DNA from: Erodium maritimum
Taxonomy: Eukaryota; Streptophyta; Magnoliopsida; Geraniales; Geraniaceae
Direction of reading: 5' to 3'
Length of the DNA: 64,000 bases
NCBI GenBank assembly: GCA_963921825.1
Contig: OY997592.1
Coordinates: 59,974,336 to 60,038,335, forward strand
Positions 46,048-56,208 of the stretch are shown here, in pieces; position 1 is the stretch's first letter; each line of letters begins with the position of its first letter. Below the pieces are notes generated by a model. That model made no database searches. It saw only the letters and a list, made by a program, of their open reading frames with translations, and had not been told where the DNA came from. The translations under genes were made by a program, and so were the position numbers.

Positions 46048-47447
46048 TGACACTCCGAGATTTAACCCTCAGAATGGTACGGCAAGCGTACCGGTCGTCA
46101 AGTAGTATTCGGGTTTTAAGTCCGAGATATCGTACCCAAGGGAGCAATTAGACAAACACTTTAGTTAATTAATTCGATGGTCAAGCTATTCCTATAACGA
46201 TGTTTGGTTTTTGTTTCAGAAAATAGTAAATTCATGCAAGTAATGAGAATATATGAATGATCAGAAACGAAGAACAAAGTCACAACAGGGTTGTAAATCA
46301 GAGATAAAAAGGCGATCTAGGACATTAACGGGGTTCGAATGTGATGAACGACTTAACGGAGTTCGGTGTGCATTTGTAACTAATACTATTCTAAGGGCAA
46401 CGGGAATTCTCTAAGTATAGTCCTAACCATCTCTCGATCGTATTAGGACCCTAACATACTCGGTCCACCTAATTATCTCCAATCTAGGTGTAGAGCGGTA
46501 TATAGCATTATATTCTGTGAATTCCTCTAACTTTCGGGTTTTACTCCTATGGCTATTGCACTCGTGTCAGTCTAACCATACTCTGGCTTAGATTAAAACC
46601 CGAGCTACTTAATTCCTTTTTCCTCTTCCTAACCTCATTTCTCAATTGTTGGTTAACAAGATTAAATCATACATAAACGTGATCAAGGCAATGTAGCATT
46701 ACGAACGGAACTAAATAAACGAAATCCTAATACCAGTTAACAAATGCATAACTCAAACAAGTTAATTCCACTCATCACATCTTCACCCCTAGCCCTAGAT
46801 CATGAGAGTTTAGTTCATAGCACGAGAATAAGAACACATAGAGATGAATAAAACACTGAGATTCATATTAAACATTAAGAGTAATACCAATATCAAGTTT
46901 CAATCCAATTACACAAAACCTTGATGTTCTAATCTCTTGCTTCGATCTTCTCTCCAAGTTCTCCAAGCTCCAAAGTGTGTTTTTCTCCTCCAATTCGTGA
47001 TCCCCTTCAATCTGACCTAAATTCCCTTTTATATGACGGGTTAACTCTGATAAAAAATAGGAAACGCAGCTGGAAATCGCGTTTTTGACGCTTGCACGGT
47101 CGCTTGCACGCCGTGCAAGTTTCTGGTGCACTTAAGTTGCACCAGTTTCTTGCACGCCGTGCAAGAAAATGGTGCAGATTCTTGACTCCTCTGTTCTGAG
47201 TGCACCAGTTTGTTGCACGCCGTGCAACAAACTGGTGCATGTTGCTGACACTTCTGCCCAACTTCCAAATTCGCTCCGTTTCACTCCCGAATCGCCCCTT
47301 TTTGCTCCGAAAACTTGATGAACCCTGAAACAAGACCAAATACACAATACGAGGGTAAAATGCATCATTTCATCTTAACTCGGGACCAAAAAGAGCATAA
47401 ATGTGGGCTAATGACATCTAAAATAGATGTATTTTATGTCCACATCA
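46048..47447 (-). repeat. 5' LTR of the Athila-like element
   Basis: 1,400 bp, with four differences from the 3' LTR, all single-base substitutions. It contains the same palindrome cluster, including the 39-bp palindrome at 47201-47239. The promoter of the element should lie here, but I cannot place a TATA box with confidence. Confidence 0.92.
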
Positions 47448-48462
47448 GTCAAAGAGGAGAAAAGAGGCTTATGGGGGAGATTTTGGTACATGTAGACACA
47501 ATAAATAATGATATGTACGATATAAGCATGCAATATGAGTAAGGAAATGTATGTGCTCGTGGTGTTGTGTTTTGTTGATGTGTTATGGTGTCTTTATAGT
47601 GTCACCAATCCTCGTTATCAGGTTCATGTACCTTGGATCATAAGGATCTCTAGGCGGACTTACAAATAAACGAACTCAGTTTCGGAAGAGCCTTGAAATT
47701 TCTTGAGAGCTCAGTTAACCAAATTTATGAAGCACTAAAAATTCAAGATTATCACAATCAAGTGGAAGCAAAGAAAGTTTAAAACTTTAAGGTCTATCAT
47801 AAGAAGTGATATGCATATCTTCCCTAGATAAGGGTTAGGATCACTAACCGATTAAAAACAACTTTTTTATTCCTAAAAAGGTTTTGGAGTGCTAAAACTC
47901 TGATAGTTTCCACCCGATGGTAAAGGTAAAAAGTTCTAACCCTGACTTGAAGAAAGTATGATTTAGTCTCCAAGCAACGAACTACGAGTTTTTTAGGTTA
48001 TGCATTGGTGGTCGAGATTGTCATCTCCATTCTGAAACTCGTCATCCCACAATGACTACTCGAGAGAGCTAGAAAACCATCACAATGTCTCGACGGTGTG
48101 TCGGTTACTTCCATGGACAGAGTCACAATTATGGCTTGAATTGATTACTTTTACATATGAAGATGAAGTTTGATGGCTTGAGATTTTAAAGATGATTACC
48201 AATTTTGTAATAAAACATGTCATATTTTTGTGTTGAGTTGAACTCATCTTTTGTAATCGTAATACGTTTTGTGTGAACTTGAACTCCTTGTTTGACATTT
48301 GTAATTCTTAAACCCATGGGTGGAACCATAAATAAATTTCATGGTATTTCGTCGATAATTGTTAAATACATCAATTTTTTACTTCAAATATCATTATTTT
48401 CTCCTCTAATCGATGCGGATAAATAATTTTTTGGAAGATAAAAAGTTAAAATAGAGAGGTCC
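47448..48462. other. Intergenic, nothing recognised
   Basis: Moderately AT-rich single-copy-looking sequence between the Athila LTR and a poly-T tract. No frame longer than about 75 codons and no terminal repeat. Confidence 0.5.
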
Positions 48463-49262
48463 AGTTTTTTTTTTTGAAACGGCAAACAGAGGCGTGCATT
48501 AATGCAAATCAGAGATTACAAAGTAAAGTCGAGGCCCTGGGCACCAGAATATTATCCGAGTTTCCCGTAGGTGACCCAGCTCTCTTGGACCCGTAGAAAA
48601 TAGGCTACTTTTCATCGTAGACACTAGCTAAGAACGACCTCCTACCACAATTTCAAAATTATTCAAACTAAAACTAGAACTTTCAACTAAACAGAACATA
48701 ATACGAGGAAACCAACTAAAAAACCAAAAACTACAATCCCAAAATAGCACTGATAATATAGAAAGCAATAAAAGTGTGATGCTCCCTTAGCTTTCCCGAG
48801 ACGTCCCAGCACCGATCGCCCCGAGGCTCATCCTATCGTCCCTCCCCCGAATCCCAAGTCCACCGAATGCATTGCTCCAAATCTTTCTCCAAACGGCTTG
48901 TGCAGGGAGCCCTTAATTGTGGAGATTGGTTTCGGAATAGCCCTAAAGGCTCATTGTAGTCTCTTTTACTCGGTGAAAGGTTGCAGTCTCTTAGACTCGG
49001 TGCCATAATATTCAGAGTTGTATCAATCAAGAGGCAAAGATGAAATTGCCGGAACCCTAATAGAAATTGATGATCAGTGGGAAATCGCAATACTAGGGTG
49101 ATACTTACCAGCAAGGATCGACCAGGAGGAGTGATGGTGATGCCGAGATCAAAGAAAGAAGAAAAAGCACAGCGGAGAAATCAAAAACGCCCATGCGACC
49201 TGGAAACCCTAGTCGTTGTGACTGAAAAACGCCCGTGCGACCAGGAAACCCTAATCGTCATG
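48463..49262 (-). mobile_element. Candidate LINE-type retroposon 3' end, minus orientation
   Basis: A T run at about 48463-48474 is followed by GAAACGGCAAACAGAGG; on the minus strand this reads GCCGTTTC then poly-A, an ending I associate with plant LINEs. No reverse transcriptase is present. At the far side (49165-49250) a ~41-bp unit with AAACGCCCATGCGACCTGGA and AACCCTAGTCGTTGTGACTG occurs twice. The limits and the family are uncertain. Confidence 0.35.
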
Positions 49263-50828
49263 ACCTGTAATTGGTATATTTAATATGAGGTTAACGAGCG
49301 GTCCAATTGAACTCTACAACATGTCATTTTTTATAATGTTTTGTTATTTAGTCAGCAATGTTTACAAATAAATTTAAAAGTATATTTAATTATTATATTT
49401 ATAAAATATTTGACGAATTAATTTATGTTTAAAATAAATAAATTTATTTTTTATTATTAGAACATTATACTTGTAGTATTTCATAATTTTATAAATAGCG
49501 TAATATAATTATGGAAAAGGATGGGTAATTTCTTTTTTTTGAAATGAGGATGGGTAATTTCTGATGTGGAGTAGTGTTGTAAAATTTTATTAATATATGA
49601 AGAAAACAAAATAGGGGGAATTGAACTTGGGTGAACGGGGAATTGGTAGAAGGCTTTAACCATCCATCCACTTCTCAGTTTGCTTAGGATATTCCATGGA
49701 ATACCCGAAGTCTTTACTGGTTCCGCCCTGCTTGAACCTTTGATAAAATTTTGATAGGGTGGGGAGTTTTTTCATAATTAAAAAGTGACCAAATTGAGAG
49801 CTTTTAAAAATTCTTTGATGGCTTTTGAAGGGTTTTTGGATAATGAAAAAAAAACATTTGAAAGTATATGTGCTACTATTTATGGTTAATGTGATCAATT
49901 CTTAACAAATTCGATGAGTTGGTCCAACCCGGTGAACCGACCAATAAACCAGACGAGCGGGTTCAAATATCTCTTTTTGGGCCTAAGGCCTGGAGCGAGT
50001 TCAATTTTTTAAACCCGGTCACTCCGGGTCGGCTTAAAATTTTACCCACGGGGTTGGGACCCGGCCCATGGACACCCCTATTGATTGACAGTGTAGGGCT
50101 CTATGAACGTGAGAATGTTGGATCCCGAGATGGTAAAAGAGTACCTTGCCAGTTGCCAGTACTTGGATGTACCACTGCCACCATACGCCCAGTAGATGGT
50201 AGTTACCACAAACCATTCACTAGTCATAATGTCACTCATTGGGAGAAGTGAGGGCGCATAGCACCCTAGCCGATTTTCTTGTTACTCCCATGGGTTAGAC
50301 AAACTTATCTAAGTTAGTACCTAGAGCTCTCATTGGACCTAAGATATTTTGATCACTAACAACAGACAAGTACACCTTACCGTCGACCAAGGACTAGGCC
50401 CCTCTATTACCTGTCCACTTCGCAACCACCGAACAACAACTACAAGACGATGCAACAAACGATTGCACTCGCTACCTTGAATCATTTCCTGAATGTCTTG
50501 CTCATCGTCCCTGACCATGTGGTCATACTCCCCCCCTGAGTAGCGTCCGTCGCGCCCCCGAGTAGTGTCCGTCGTCGCTCCGATCAAATAACTTATCATG
50601 TTTGAAGAAAATATGACGTTGACGAACCTCTCCTCAACCTCCACACTTATTATGAATGAAGCATAATGCCAATCGTCGGAGTTGGACTCATTGACCTGTC
50701 GGGCCATGATAGTCAAAAAAAGACCACCGTAAAGTAACAAAAATTTGGCATTGCTTGTAGGATCAGAGACGATGACCATCATCTGCATCACGCTAGAAAG
50801 CGGCTGCTGGTTCCATGGCTTCCTAATC
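49263..50828. other. Intergenic sequence with small repeat scraps
   Basis: 49263-49910 is very AT-rich. 49919-50090 has CCGGGTCGG and ACCCGG motifs and GGCCCATGGACACCCCTA, resembling part of a hAT MITE. 50100-50828 includes a 150-codon minus-strand frame (50339-50791) that I cannot assign and that lacks known motifs; it may be transposon-derived. Confidence 0.4.
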
Positions 50829-51148
50829 TAAGAGCATCCACGACGCTGGGCGGGGAGCAGCCGATTCAACGTTGGCGGGGAAGAGAGTCGTTGTCCATGC
50901 CGCCAGCATTTACCGCTGGCGTTGAGATTCGTTGGGGCCTCGAAGGCAGCGCCAACCGTTGGACATTTACACGCTGACGACACGTGGCAAGGCGCTGACA
51001 GACCCATTTCAAATTACTCCTCTATTTAAACAACAAACCCCCATCTTTTTTCACATATCAAAAAAATTCTCTCAAACTACTACTCTACTCTTTCTTTGCA
51101 ATTGTTTTTTTTTTGTTCGCAATTGAATTGTATCTCAATTGGGGGGAA

Positions 51149-51723
51149 ATGTGCACCGAGTCGAGTGGACAACCAAAAAAGGCGACGTGAAGACTATGAA
51201 GCGTCGATGAGGATGAGCGTCTTGTTCGCGCTTGGATGACGAATTCCTATGATTCTACTCACAAGAATGGGATAAAGAACGTCAAGTATTAGGGGGAAAT
51301 CGCGTCCGATGTCGCTTCTACGCGTGGACCGGATGATCCTGAGAGGAGCGTGAAGCAGTGCAAGGACAATTGGGGCCAAGTTAATCCTAAAGTGACGAAG
51401 TTTCAAGGGTACTACGTACGAATTACGAAGGACCACAAGAGCGGCCGGTTTGATGACGAAATCACGGCGTTGGCCGAGGAGATGTATGCGAAGAATGAAG
51501 GCCATCAATTTGTGTGGAAACGTTGGTGGAGGCTCGTCAGAGGCGAGCACAAGTGAAACGCCAATTTTTTTGTTGTTGACACAGAGGAGAGTGAAAGCGA
51601 AGGCATACCAGCGACGATGTTCAAACCATCTACCGACTCGACCAACTACACTCGTGAAGATACGCTTGGGGAGAAAAGTGAGCACACCGATAAGGCTTGG
51701 TTGTCGGTGGTTATCAAATTTTA
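51149..51723 (+). pseudogene. Harbinger ORF1 (Myb-like/trihelix) protein, decayed
   Basis: PIF/Harbinger elements encode a Myb-like ORF1 protein that binds the transposon ends and helps bring the transposase into the nucleus. Here the frame starts MCTESSGQPKK and includes DEDERLVRAWMTNSYDSTHK, SVKQCKDNWGQVNPKVTKFQ, EEMYAKNEGHQFVWKRWWRL and a C-terminal acidic segment. The KRW..LVRGEHK end corresponds to the family's conserved tryptophan and K-W motif. In-frame stops occur near residues 17 (TAG), 49 (TAG) and after HK (TGA). It is not functional as it stands. Confidence 0.7.
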
Positions 51724-52059
51724 ATTAAATGTTTGTTTCCTTATCACTCCGAATTTTTTTCGTCGTATTTCATCGGTTTGGTTGTCGGTGGTTATCCATT
51801 ATTTAATTACTTTATTGAATTATACTTTGAAATGCATTTTGGGACAAATTTCATTTCAATTTACCCTTCATTCCACTTGCCTTGGGTTGTGTGACATAAT
51901 TGCACTAAACATGCAAAATGTCCAAAATGCTCTTGGGTGGGCGGCGGTTTTATGGCTATAAATGTCATCTCTTCTATCAATTATTTTCACACCTCCATAC
52001 TCCAATACCTCTCTTCCTCCAAAGAACCTCTCCAAACTTTTTCCTACACCAAACCACTA

Positions 52060-52452
52060 ATGGCCGACAACATAGTAGGCAACTCATGGCCACATGAAGA
52101 AGAGATGATGTTGGTGCTATGCTGGCTACATCACGTCCGTCCGGGGTCAAATATCCGGTATTGGCCGGATGTGTACGCTAACTACGTCCAAAATGCCCCC
52201 GTTGACGCCCCGATGCGACCACAGAAGCAGTGTAGGGACCACTGACAACGGATCTCCGATAAGGTACATCGTTTCAATATATTATACCGTCAAAGACTAG
52301 ATGCTCGCCTTACGGGACAAACCGAAACTCAACTTCAAACCTGGACTGCGGACGATTATTGACCCCAACATCACCAACACTTCACGAAGTTCACGATTTG
52401 GGAGCTCGTTAAAGACCACCCGAAGTGGCTACAATACATGGACGGAATATAA
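52060..52452 (+). pseudogene. Second Harbinger ORF1-like (Myb-like/trihelix) gene, decayed
   Basis: The frame begins MADNIVGNSWPHEEEMMLVL and continues RPGSNIRYWPDVYANYVQNA, RPQKQCRDH, RISDKVHRFNILYRQRLDAR and KFTIWELVKDHPKWLQYMDG. The tryptophan-spaced helices and the WELVKDHPKW end are typical of Harbinger ORF1 proteins. Two in-frame TGA codons stand where tryptophans would be expected (about 52243 and 52360). Length, 130 codons, is short for ORF1. It differs from the first ORF enough to be another subfamily. Confidence 0.68.
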
Positions 52453-52805
52453 ATCATGAACATGCTATGTTTATTTTCCGCTTCGGTGATAATAACGTGT
52501 ACTTGTAACCGAGTTTTATTTTTCTGCTTGTGTGTGATGCGTTGTGTTTTTTTATAATATAAACGTATGTTTAATATTATTTAAATCTAACAGTCAGCAG
52601 CCAAAAGTCATCTAAATTTTTTAGCATTGCATGGCCATGGCCCTTAAGGCTATCGGTAAGGCGGTGGTGAAGCCCAAAAAATATATTTCAATCATTCCCA
52701 TCAACGTCGGTGGTAAACATTGTGAATGCTCTAACACGATCCAAAAGAGTGTAGCTACCGGATCAATTTTCAGAGGGATGATTCCAGATTGTAAATTAAT
52801 ATGGC

Positions 52806-52820
52806 AAAAAAAAGTAAAAA
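52806..52820 (-). terminator. RNA polymerase III terminator of the tRNA gene
   Basis: Directly after the tRNA 3' end, the minus strand reads TTTTTACTTTTTTTT, two T runs that serve as pol III stop signals. Confidence 0.8.
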
Positions 52821-52891
52821 TGCGCATCCAGGGAATCGAACCCTGGTCAGTACCGTGGGAGGGTACTATGATACCACTACACCAGATGCGC
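52821..52891 (-). tRNA. tRNA-Gly (anticodon CCC)
   Basis: The minus strand folds into a 71-nt cloverleaf. The acceptor stem GCGCATC pairs with GATGCGC, followed by discriminator A. The D arm includes TGGTGTAGTGG (A box). The anticodon stem GTACC/GGTAC has loop CTCCCAC with anticodon CCC, reading GGG. The T arm CCAGG GTTCGAT TCCCTGG holds the B box GGTTCGATTCC. No intron and no encoded CCA. Sequence and length match nuclear plant tRNA-Gly. Confidence 0.96.
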
Positions 52892-53803
52892 TGTTGGTAC
52901 GAAGTGAGATTGATACTAATTTGTTATTTAATAAAGCTAAGCTATCTCTCGACTTCTATTTAGTTTTTTTCCCCAAATCTGTTTTGCTTTTGCTGTTGTT
53001 TCGAGCTCCATCTCTACCTCATCCTTCCTCGCCTGGTCTCGTCCTGTTTCGTCCCTATCCTTGACGGTGCTGACTCACCGGCCATTCCTCGCCGACGGGA
53101 ACTTATGGCTTGTTCTAAATCTACCCAGGTATGAGTACGATGACTAACCTCTCCTATTTTTCTGTCTATTTTGGAATCTCTGATTCTTGTGTTTCTGTTC
53201 GTCATGCTGAGTTTTAGTACCGAGTTTCTACATTATATGCTGAGTTTTTAAGTTTTACAAATGGAAAGTAGAAGGGAAATAAAAGTCACAGTTTTTTTTC
53301 TTCTTCTTCTTCATCCAGGTTTGAAGTTATGTGTTTGTGTTTATGTGACTGAGATTTAAAGCTTTCATTGAACATATAGAGAGTGCAAACTAGTTTTAAT
53401 GTTTTCAAATTTAGTGTATTCAAGCCAGGGTATGGAGTAATTAAGAAAACACCCAATTTTCAATTGCTTTTGCTGTGGTGCTTGGTATTTCATCAACTGT
53501 GACAAGTTTGATTTTACGCTAAAGATCATTTTTACTTGCTTTCTCTGAAGCAATGTCTAAGTACGCTCGGATACAATCGTCTCACTCAAGTTCAATGAGC
53601 ATAGACAAAATACACTTTTATCCATCTTTGGAGGGAATACTTTACTTTTATCAATGCTCGAGTTTAATTTTAGCGATTACAGAATACAGTTTCATCAACT
53701 CTAAAAATGAATATTAGTTTATAGATGAAGGGATGATTCTCAACCGATAACTTAGTACAATTTTAGAATTGAGACAATGCATACATATAACTATTGGCTT
53801 TGT
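52892..53803. other. Intergenic sequence between the tRNA and OTP70
   Basis: No complete gene. A short exon-like piece at 53105-53128 (ATG GCT ... ACC CAG followed by GTATGAG) has a good start context and a donor site, but no continuing exon is found. 53281-53320 has a TTC run before an AG. The rest is AT-rich. Confidence 0.4.
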
Positions 53804-53844
53804 TGGGCCTTCGATTTTTCACACATTTTTATGGGTTTATATAG
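53804..53844 (+). promoter_or_regulatory. OTP70 core promoter: site II motif and TATA-like box
   Basis: TGGGCCT at 53804-53810 is a site II element, common upstream of plant genes for organelle proteins. TTTATATAG at 53836-53844 is a TATA-like box about 55 bp upstream of the start codon, which leaves a very short leader. Confidence 0.5.
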
Positions 53845-53895
53845 CTATGATGATATCAAGAGAAGCCAGACATCGAAACAGCACATTTGGGAATA

Positions 53896-55482
53896 ATGGC
53901 AACTCTGAGTACGATTCATCTACCGAGCTTTGATACTATCTTCTCCTTCACCACGTTTTACTGCAATTCCAATTCCAGAAGAAGCAAGAAACTGAAACGG
54001 CTAAGGCAAAAGCAAGTTCCAGGAAACAGGGGCGGTGTGGTTTCTTTCCCAAAATCAACACCAACCCCACTTTTGATCCCCCAAAAGCCTTACAAAGAGA
54101 CTAAGTTCCAAGCCCTTGACGCTGTAATTGAAGACCTTGAAGCCTCGGTAAAAAATGGCATCGTTGTTGACTCTGAAACCTACGCTTCTCTGCTCGAAAC
54201 ATGCTACAAGTTGGAATCTATCGGGCATGGTATTCGAATTCACAGAATCATACCCGCGTACTTGTTGCGTAAGAACTCCGGCATCTCTTCCAAGCTCCTT
54301 AGGTTGTACGCATCATGTGGGCTGATTGAGAATGCACACGAGGTGTTCGACCAAATGTCTAGGAGAGACTCCTCCACTTTCCCTTGGAATTCGCTTATCT
54401 CTGGGTATGCTGTGTTGGGTCAGCACGAAGACGCCTTGGCTCTCTACTTCCAAATGGAGGAAGAGGGTGTTGAGCGGGATAGATTCACGTTCCCTCGTGT
54501 GTTGAAAGCTTGTGGGGGAATTAGGTCGATTCAAGTTGGGGAGGCTGTGCACAGGGATATTGTGCGTTCTGGATTAGCTATGGATGAGTTTGTGCTCACT
54601 GCTCTAGTGGACATGTATGCAAAATGTGGTGACATTGTGAAAGCTCGCAAGGTGTTTGATCAGATTGCCGTCAAAAACTTGGTTTCTTGGAATGCAATGT
54701 TGACTGGTTATATTCGACACGGACTTTTGGCAGAAGCATTGGATATCCTCCGAAAGATGATCAAGGATGGAGTTGAACTGGATTCAGTTGCACTATCCAC
54801 AGTTCTTAGTGGTGTTCCATCGTTGAAGCTTGGAGCTCAAGTTCATGGATGGATTCTTCGACAAGGACAAGAGTGTGCTCTTCCTGTTGCAAATTCTTTG
54901 ATTGTTGTGTATTCCAATCATGGGAAGCTTCACCAAGCAAGATGGTTGTTTGAGCAAATACATGAGAAGGACGTTGTTTCTTGGAATTCTATAATTAATG
55001 CTCACTGCAAGAATCCACAAGCTATAACATACTTTAACCAGATGCTGAGCTCTGGTGTTTTGCCAGATAAGATTACATTTGTGTCAATACTATCAGCTTG
55101 TGCAAATTTGGGTTTGGTGAAGGAAGGAGAAATGCTATTTTCTATGATAAGGGAGAGGTTTGGACTAAACTTGATTATGGAACATTATGCTTGCATGGTG
55201 AATCTATATGGTAAGGCAGGACTTATCCGTGAAGCATATGATATAGTAGAAAACAAAATGGACTTTGAGGCCGGTCCAACTGTGTGGGGTGCGTTGCTGT
55301 ATGCTTGCTACCTTCATGGCAATGCAGATATTGGAGGGATTGCTGCAGAAAAGCTTTTTGATTTGGAGCCGGATAATGAACATAATTATGAGCTTTTGAT
55401 GAAGATTTATCGAAGTGCAGGTAGGCTGGAGGATGTGGAGAGGGTGAGAAGCATGATGATAGCGAGAGGATTTGATTTATAG
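53896..55482 (+). CDS. OTP70: PLS-class PPR protein OTP70, chloroplast rpoC1 splicing factor
   Basis: Intronless gene for 528 residues, about the length of Arabidopsis At4g25270 (ORGANELLE TRANSCRIPT PROCESSING 70), which is needed to splice the plastid rpoC1 intron. The start is the ATG at 53896 (MATLSTIHLPSFDTIF); an in-frame TTG nine bases earlier is not a eukaryotic start. Residues 1 to about 45 are rich in Ser, Thr, Lys and Arg and fit a chloroplast transit peptide. PPR motifs of the PLS pattern follow from about residue 110: VFDQMSRRDSSTFPWNSLIS, GVERDRFTFPRVLKACGG, LVDMYAKCGDIVKARKVFDQ and GVLPDKITFVSILSACANLG. The C-terminal E domain is TVWGALLYACYLHGN through LEPDNEHNYELLMKIY. No DYW domain. 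The match to OTP70, including HGNADIGG and LEPDNEHN, is from memory but close along the whole length. Confidence 0.92.
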   Translation: MATLSTIHLPSFDTIFSFTTFYCNSNSRRSKKLKRLRQKQVPGNRGGVVSFPKSTPTPLLIPQKPYKETKFQALDAVIEDLEASVKNGIVVDSETYASLLETCYKLESIGHGIRIHRIIPAYLLRKNSGISSKLLRLYASCGLIENAHEVFDQMSRRDSSTFPWNSLISGYAVLGQHEDALALYFQMEEEGVERDRFTFPRVLKACGGIRSIQVGEAVHRDIVRSGLAMDEFVLTALVDMYAKCGDIVKARKVFDQIAVKNLVSWNAMLTGYIRHGLLAEALDILRKMIKDGVELDSVALSTVLSGVPSLKLGAQVHGWILRQGQECALPVANSLIVVYSNHGKLHQARWLFEQIHEKDVVSWNSIINAHCKNPQAITYFNQMLSSGVLPDKITFVSILSACANLGLVKEGEMLFSMIRERFGLNLIMEHYACMVNLYGKAGLIREAYDIVENKMDFEAGPTVWGALLYACYLHGNADIGGIAAEKLFDLEPDNEHNYELLMKIYRSAGRLEDVERVRSMMIARGFDL

Positions 55483-56208
55483 ACTGTTTTGTTTAAAGTT
55501 GAGTTTCATACTGAAAATCCAAGTGGTCACTTTGGCTCACTGGATTAAGGATGTTGCCCTTGCAATGGAACCGGAGGCTATTGTTGCATTGGTTGAACTA
55601 CGAGGTTGTGGTGAAAAGAGGCAAATTATTGAAAGCAGCCTTTGGCACATAGCTGTTGTATTTCAATAAGGCTGGGTGAGGGTAGATGTAGAAATCGTAC
55701 CATTGTTGTAGATGAAGAGTAGATCAAAATGACAGAGAAAGACTTGCTTTGTAAATGAATCCAAGTTCTTCGGTGAGATTCATATTTATGGTAAATCTTA
55801 CCATTATTCTTTTGCATTTAGATTTTTAACCATAATGTGGCACGAAAAGATACTGAATAGTGTTTGAACCAATACGTCAATGAATTTTCAACCCAAATGG
55901 GTTATGCATTTTCATTTATCAATCGTTTAAGTTTTGAATGTGTTTGCACTTTGCACATGCCTTTGAAGATTATGGAGCGCTTATAACATTATGCAGAGCT
56001 ATCCTCGTTATTAGTTCAATAAGCCTTTCACTTTGACTTAGTGTTATAATAATTCGTGGAAAAATAAATAATTTCAGCCATTAAAAAAATACCCTTTATC
56101 TTTCTAAAATTACAAAACGAAAATAAACAAGTAGGTTGAGAATGTATAAATCTAGAATAATTTTAATCAGGAGTCATACCTGAAGTTGCAGACATTCATA
56201 AACCCCGA
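55483..56208. other. OTP70 3' flank and intergenic sequence
   Basis: Presumed 3' UTR followed by AT-rich sequence. No gene recognised. Confidence 0.5.

Larger units (their letters stand above)
35964..47447 (-). mobile_element. Athila-like Ty3/Gypsy retroelement, young, nearly whole
   Basis: Minus-strand order: 5' LTR 46048-47447, primer site 46024-46041, gag about 44.56-45.95 kb, pol about 40.36-44.56 kb (protease, reverse transcriptase, RNase H, integrase), a long 3' region with a small ORF in the env-like position, and 3' LTR 35964-37363. The LTRs are both 1,400 bp with four differences, which implies roughly 0.1 million years at 1.3e-8 per site per year (inference). The coding region looks almost whole, with about two or three breaks. 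The flanking 5-mers (GGGGT left, GTCAA right) do not match. Confidence 0.92.
50832..52731 (+). mobile_element. Non-autonomous Harbinger element with two Myb-like ORFs
   Basis: Target duplications TAA lie at 50829-50831 and 52732-52734. Ends are GAGCATCCACGACGCTGGG and, reverse complemented on the right, GAGCATTCACAATGTTTACC. The interior has two plus-strand accessory ORFs (51149-51723 and 52060-52452), each with its own leader and a TATA-like box (CTATTTAAAC near 51022, GGCTATAAATG near 51954). No transposase is found. The 1,900-bp length and the two ORF1-type genes are unusual; a nested second element cannot be excluded. Confidence 0.75.

Noticed and set aside
50339-50791. 150-codon minus-strand frame as a host gene
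   Set aside because: No motif, no splice structure and a position beside transposon ends; I could not support a function.
52801-53064. 87-codon frame across the tRNA
   Set aside because: It overlaps the tRNA-Gly gene and has no start context or family match.
53887-53895. Upstream TTG as the OTP70 start
   Set aside because: TTG is not a usual eukaryotic start; the first ATG in frame is at 53896 and begins the expected transit peptide.
55472-55669. 65-codon frame after OTP70
   Set aside because: It overlaps the OTP70 stop, lacks a family match and most likely lies in its 3' UTR.
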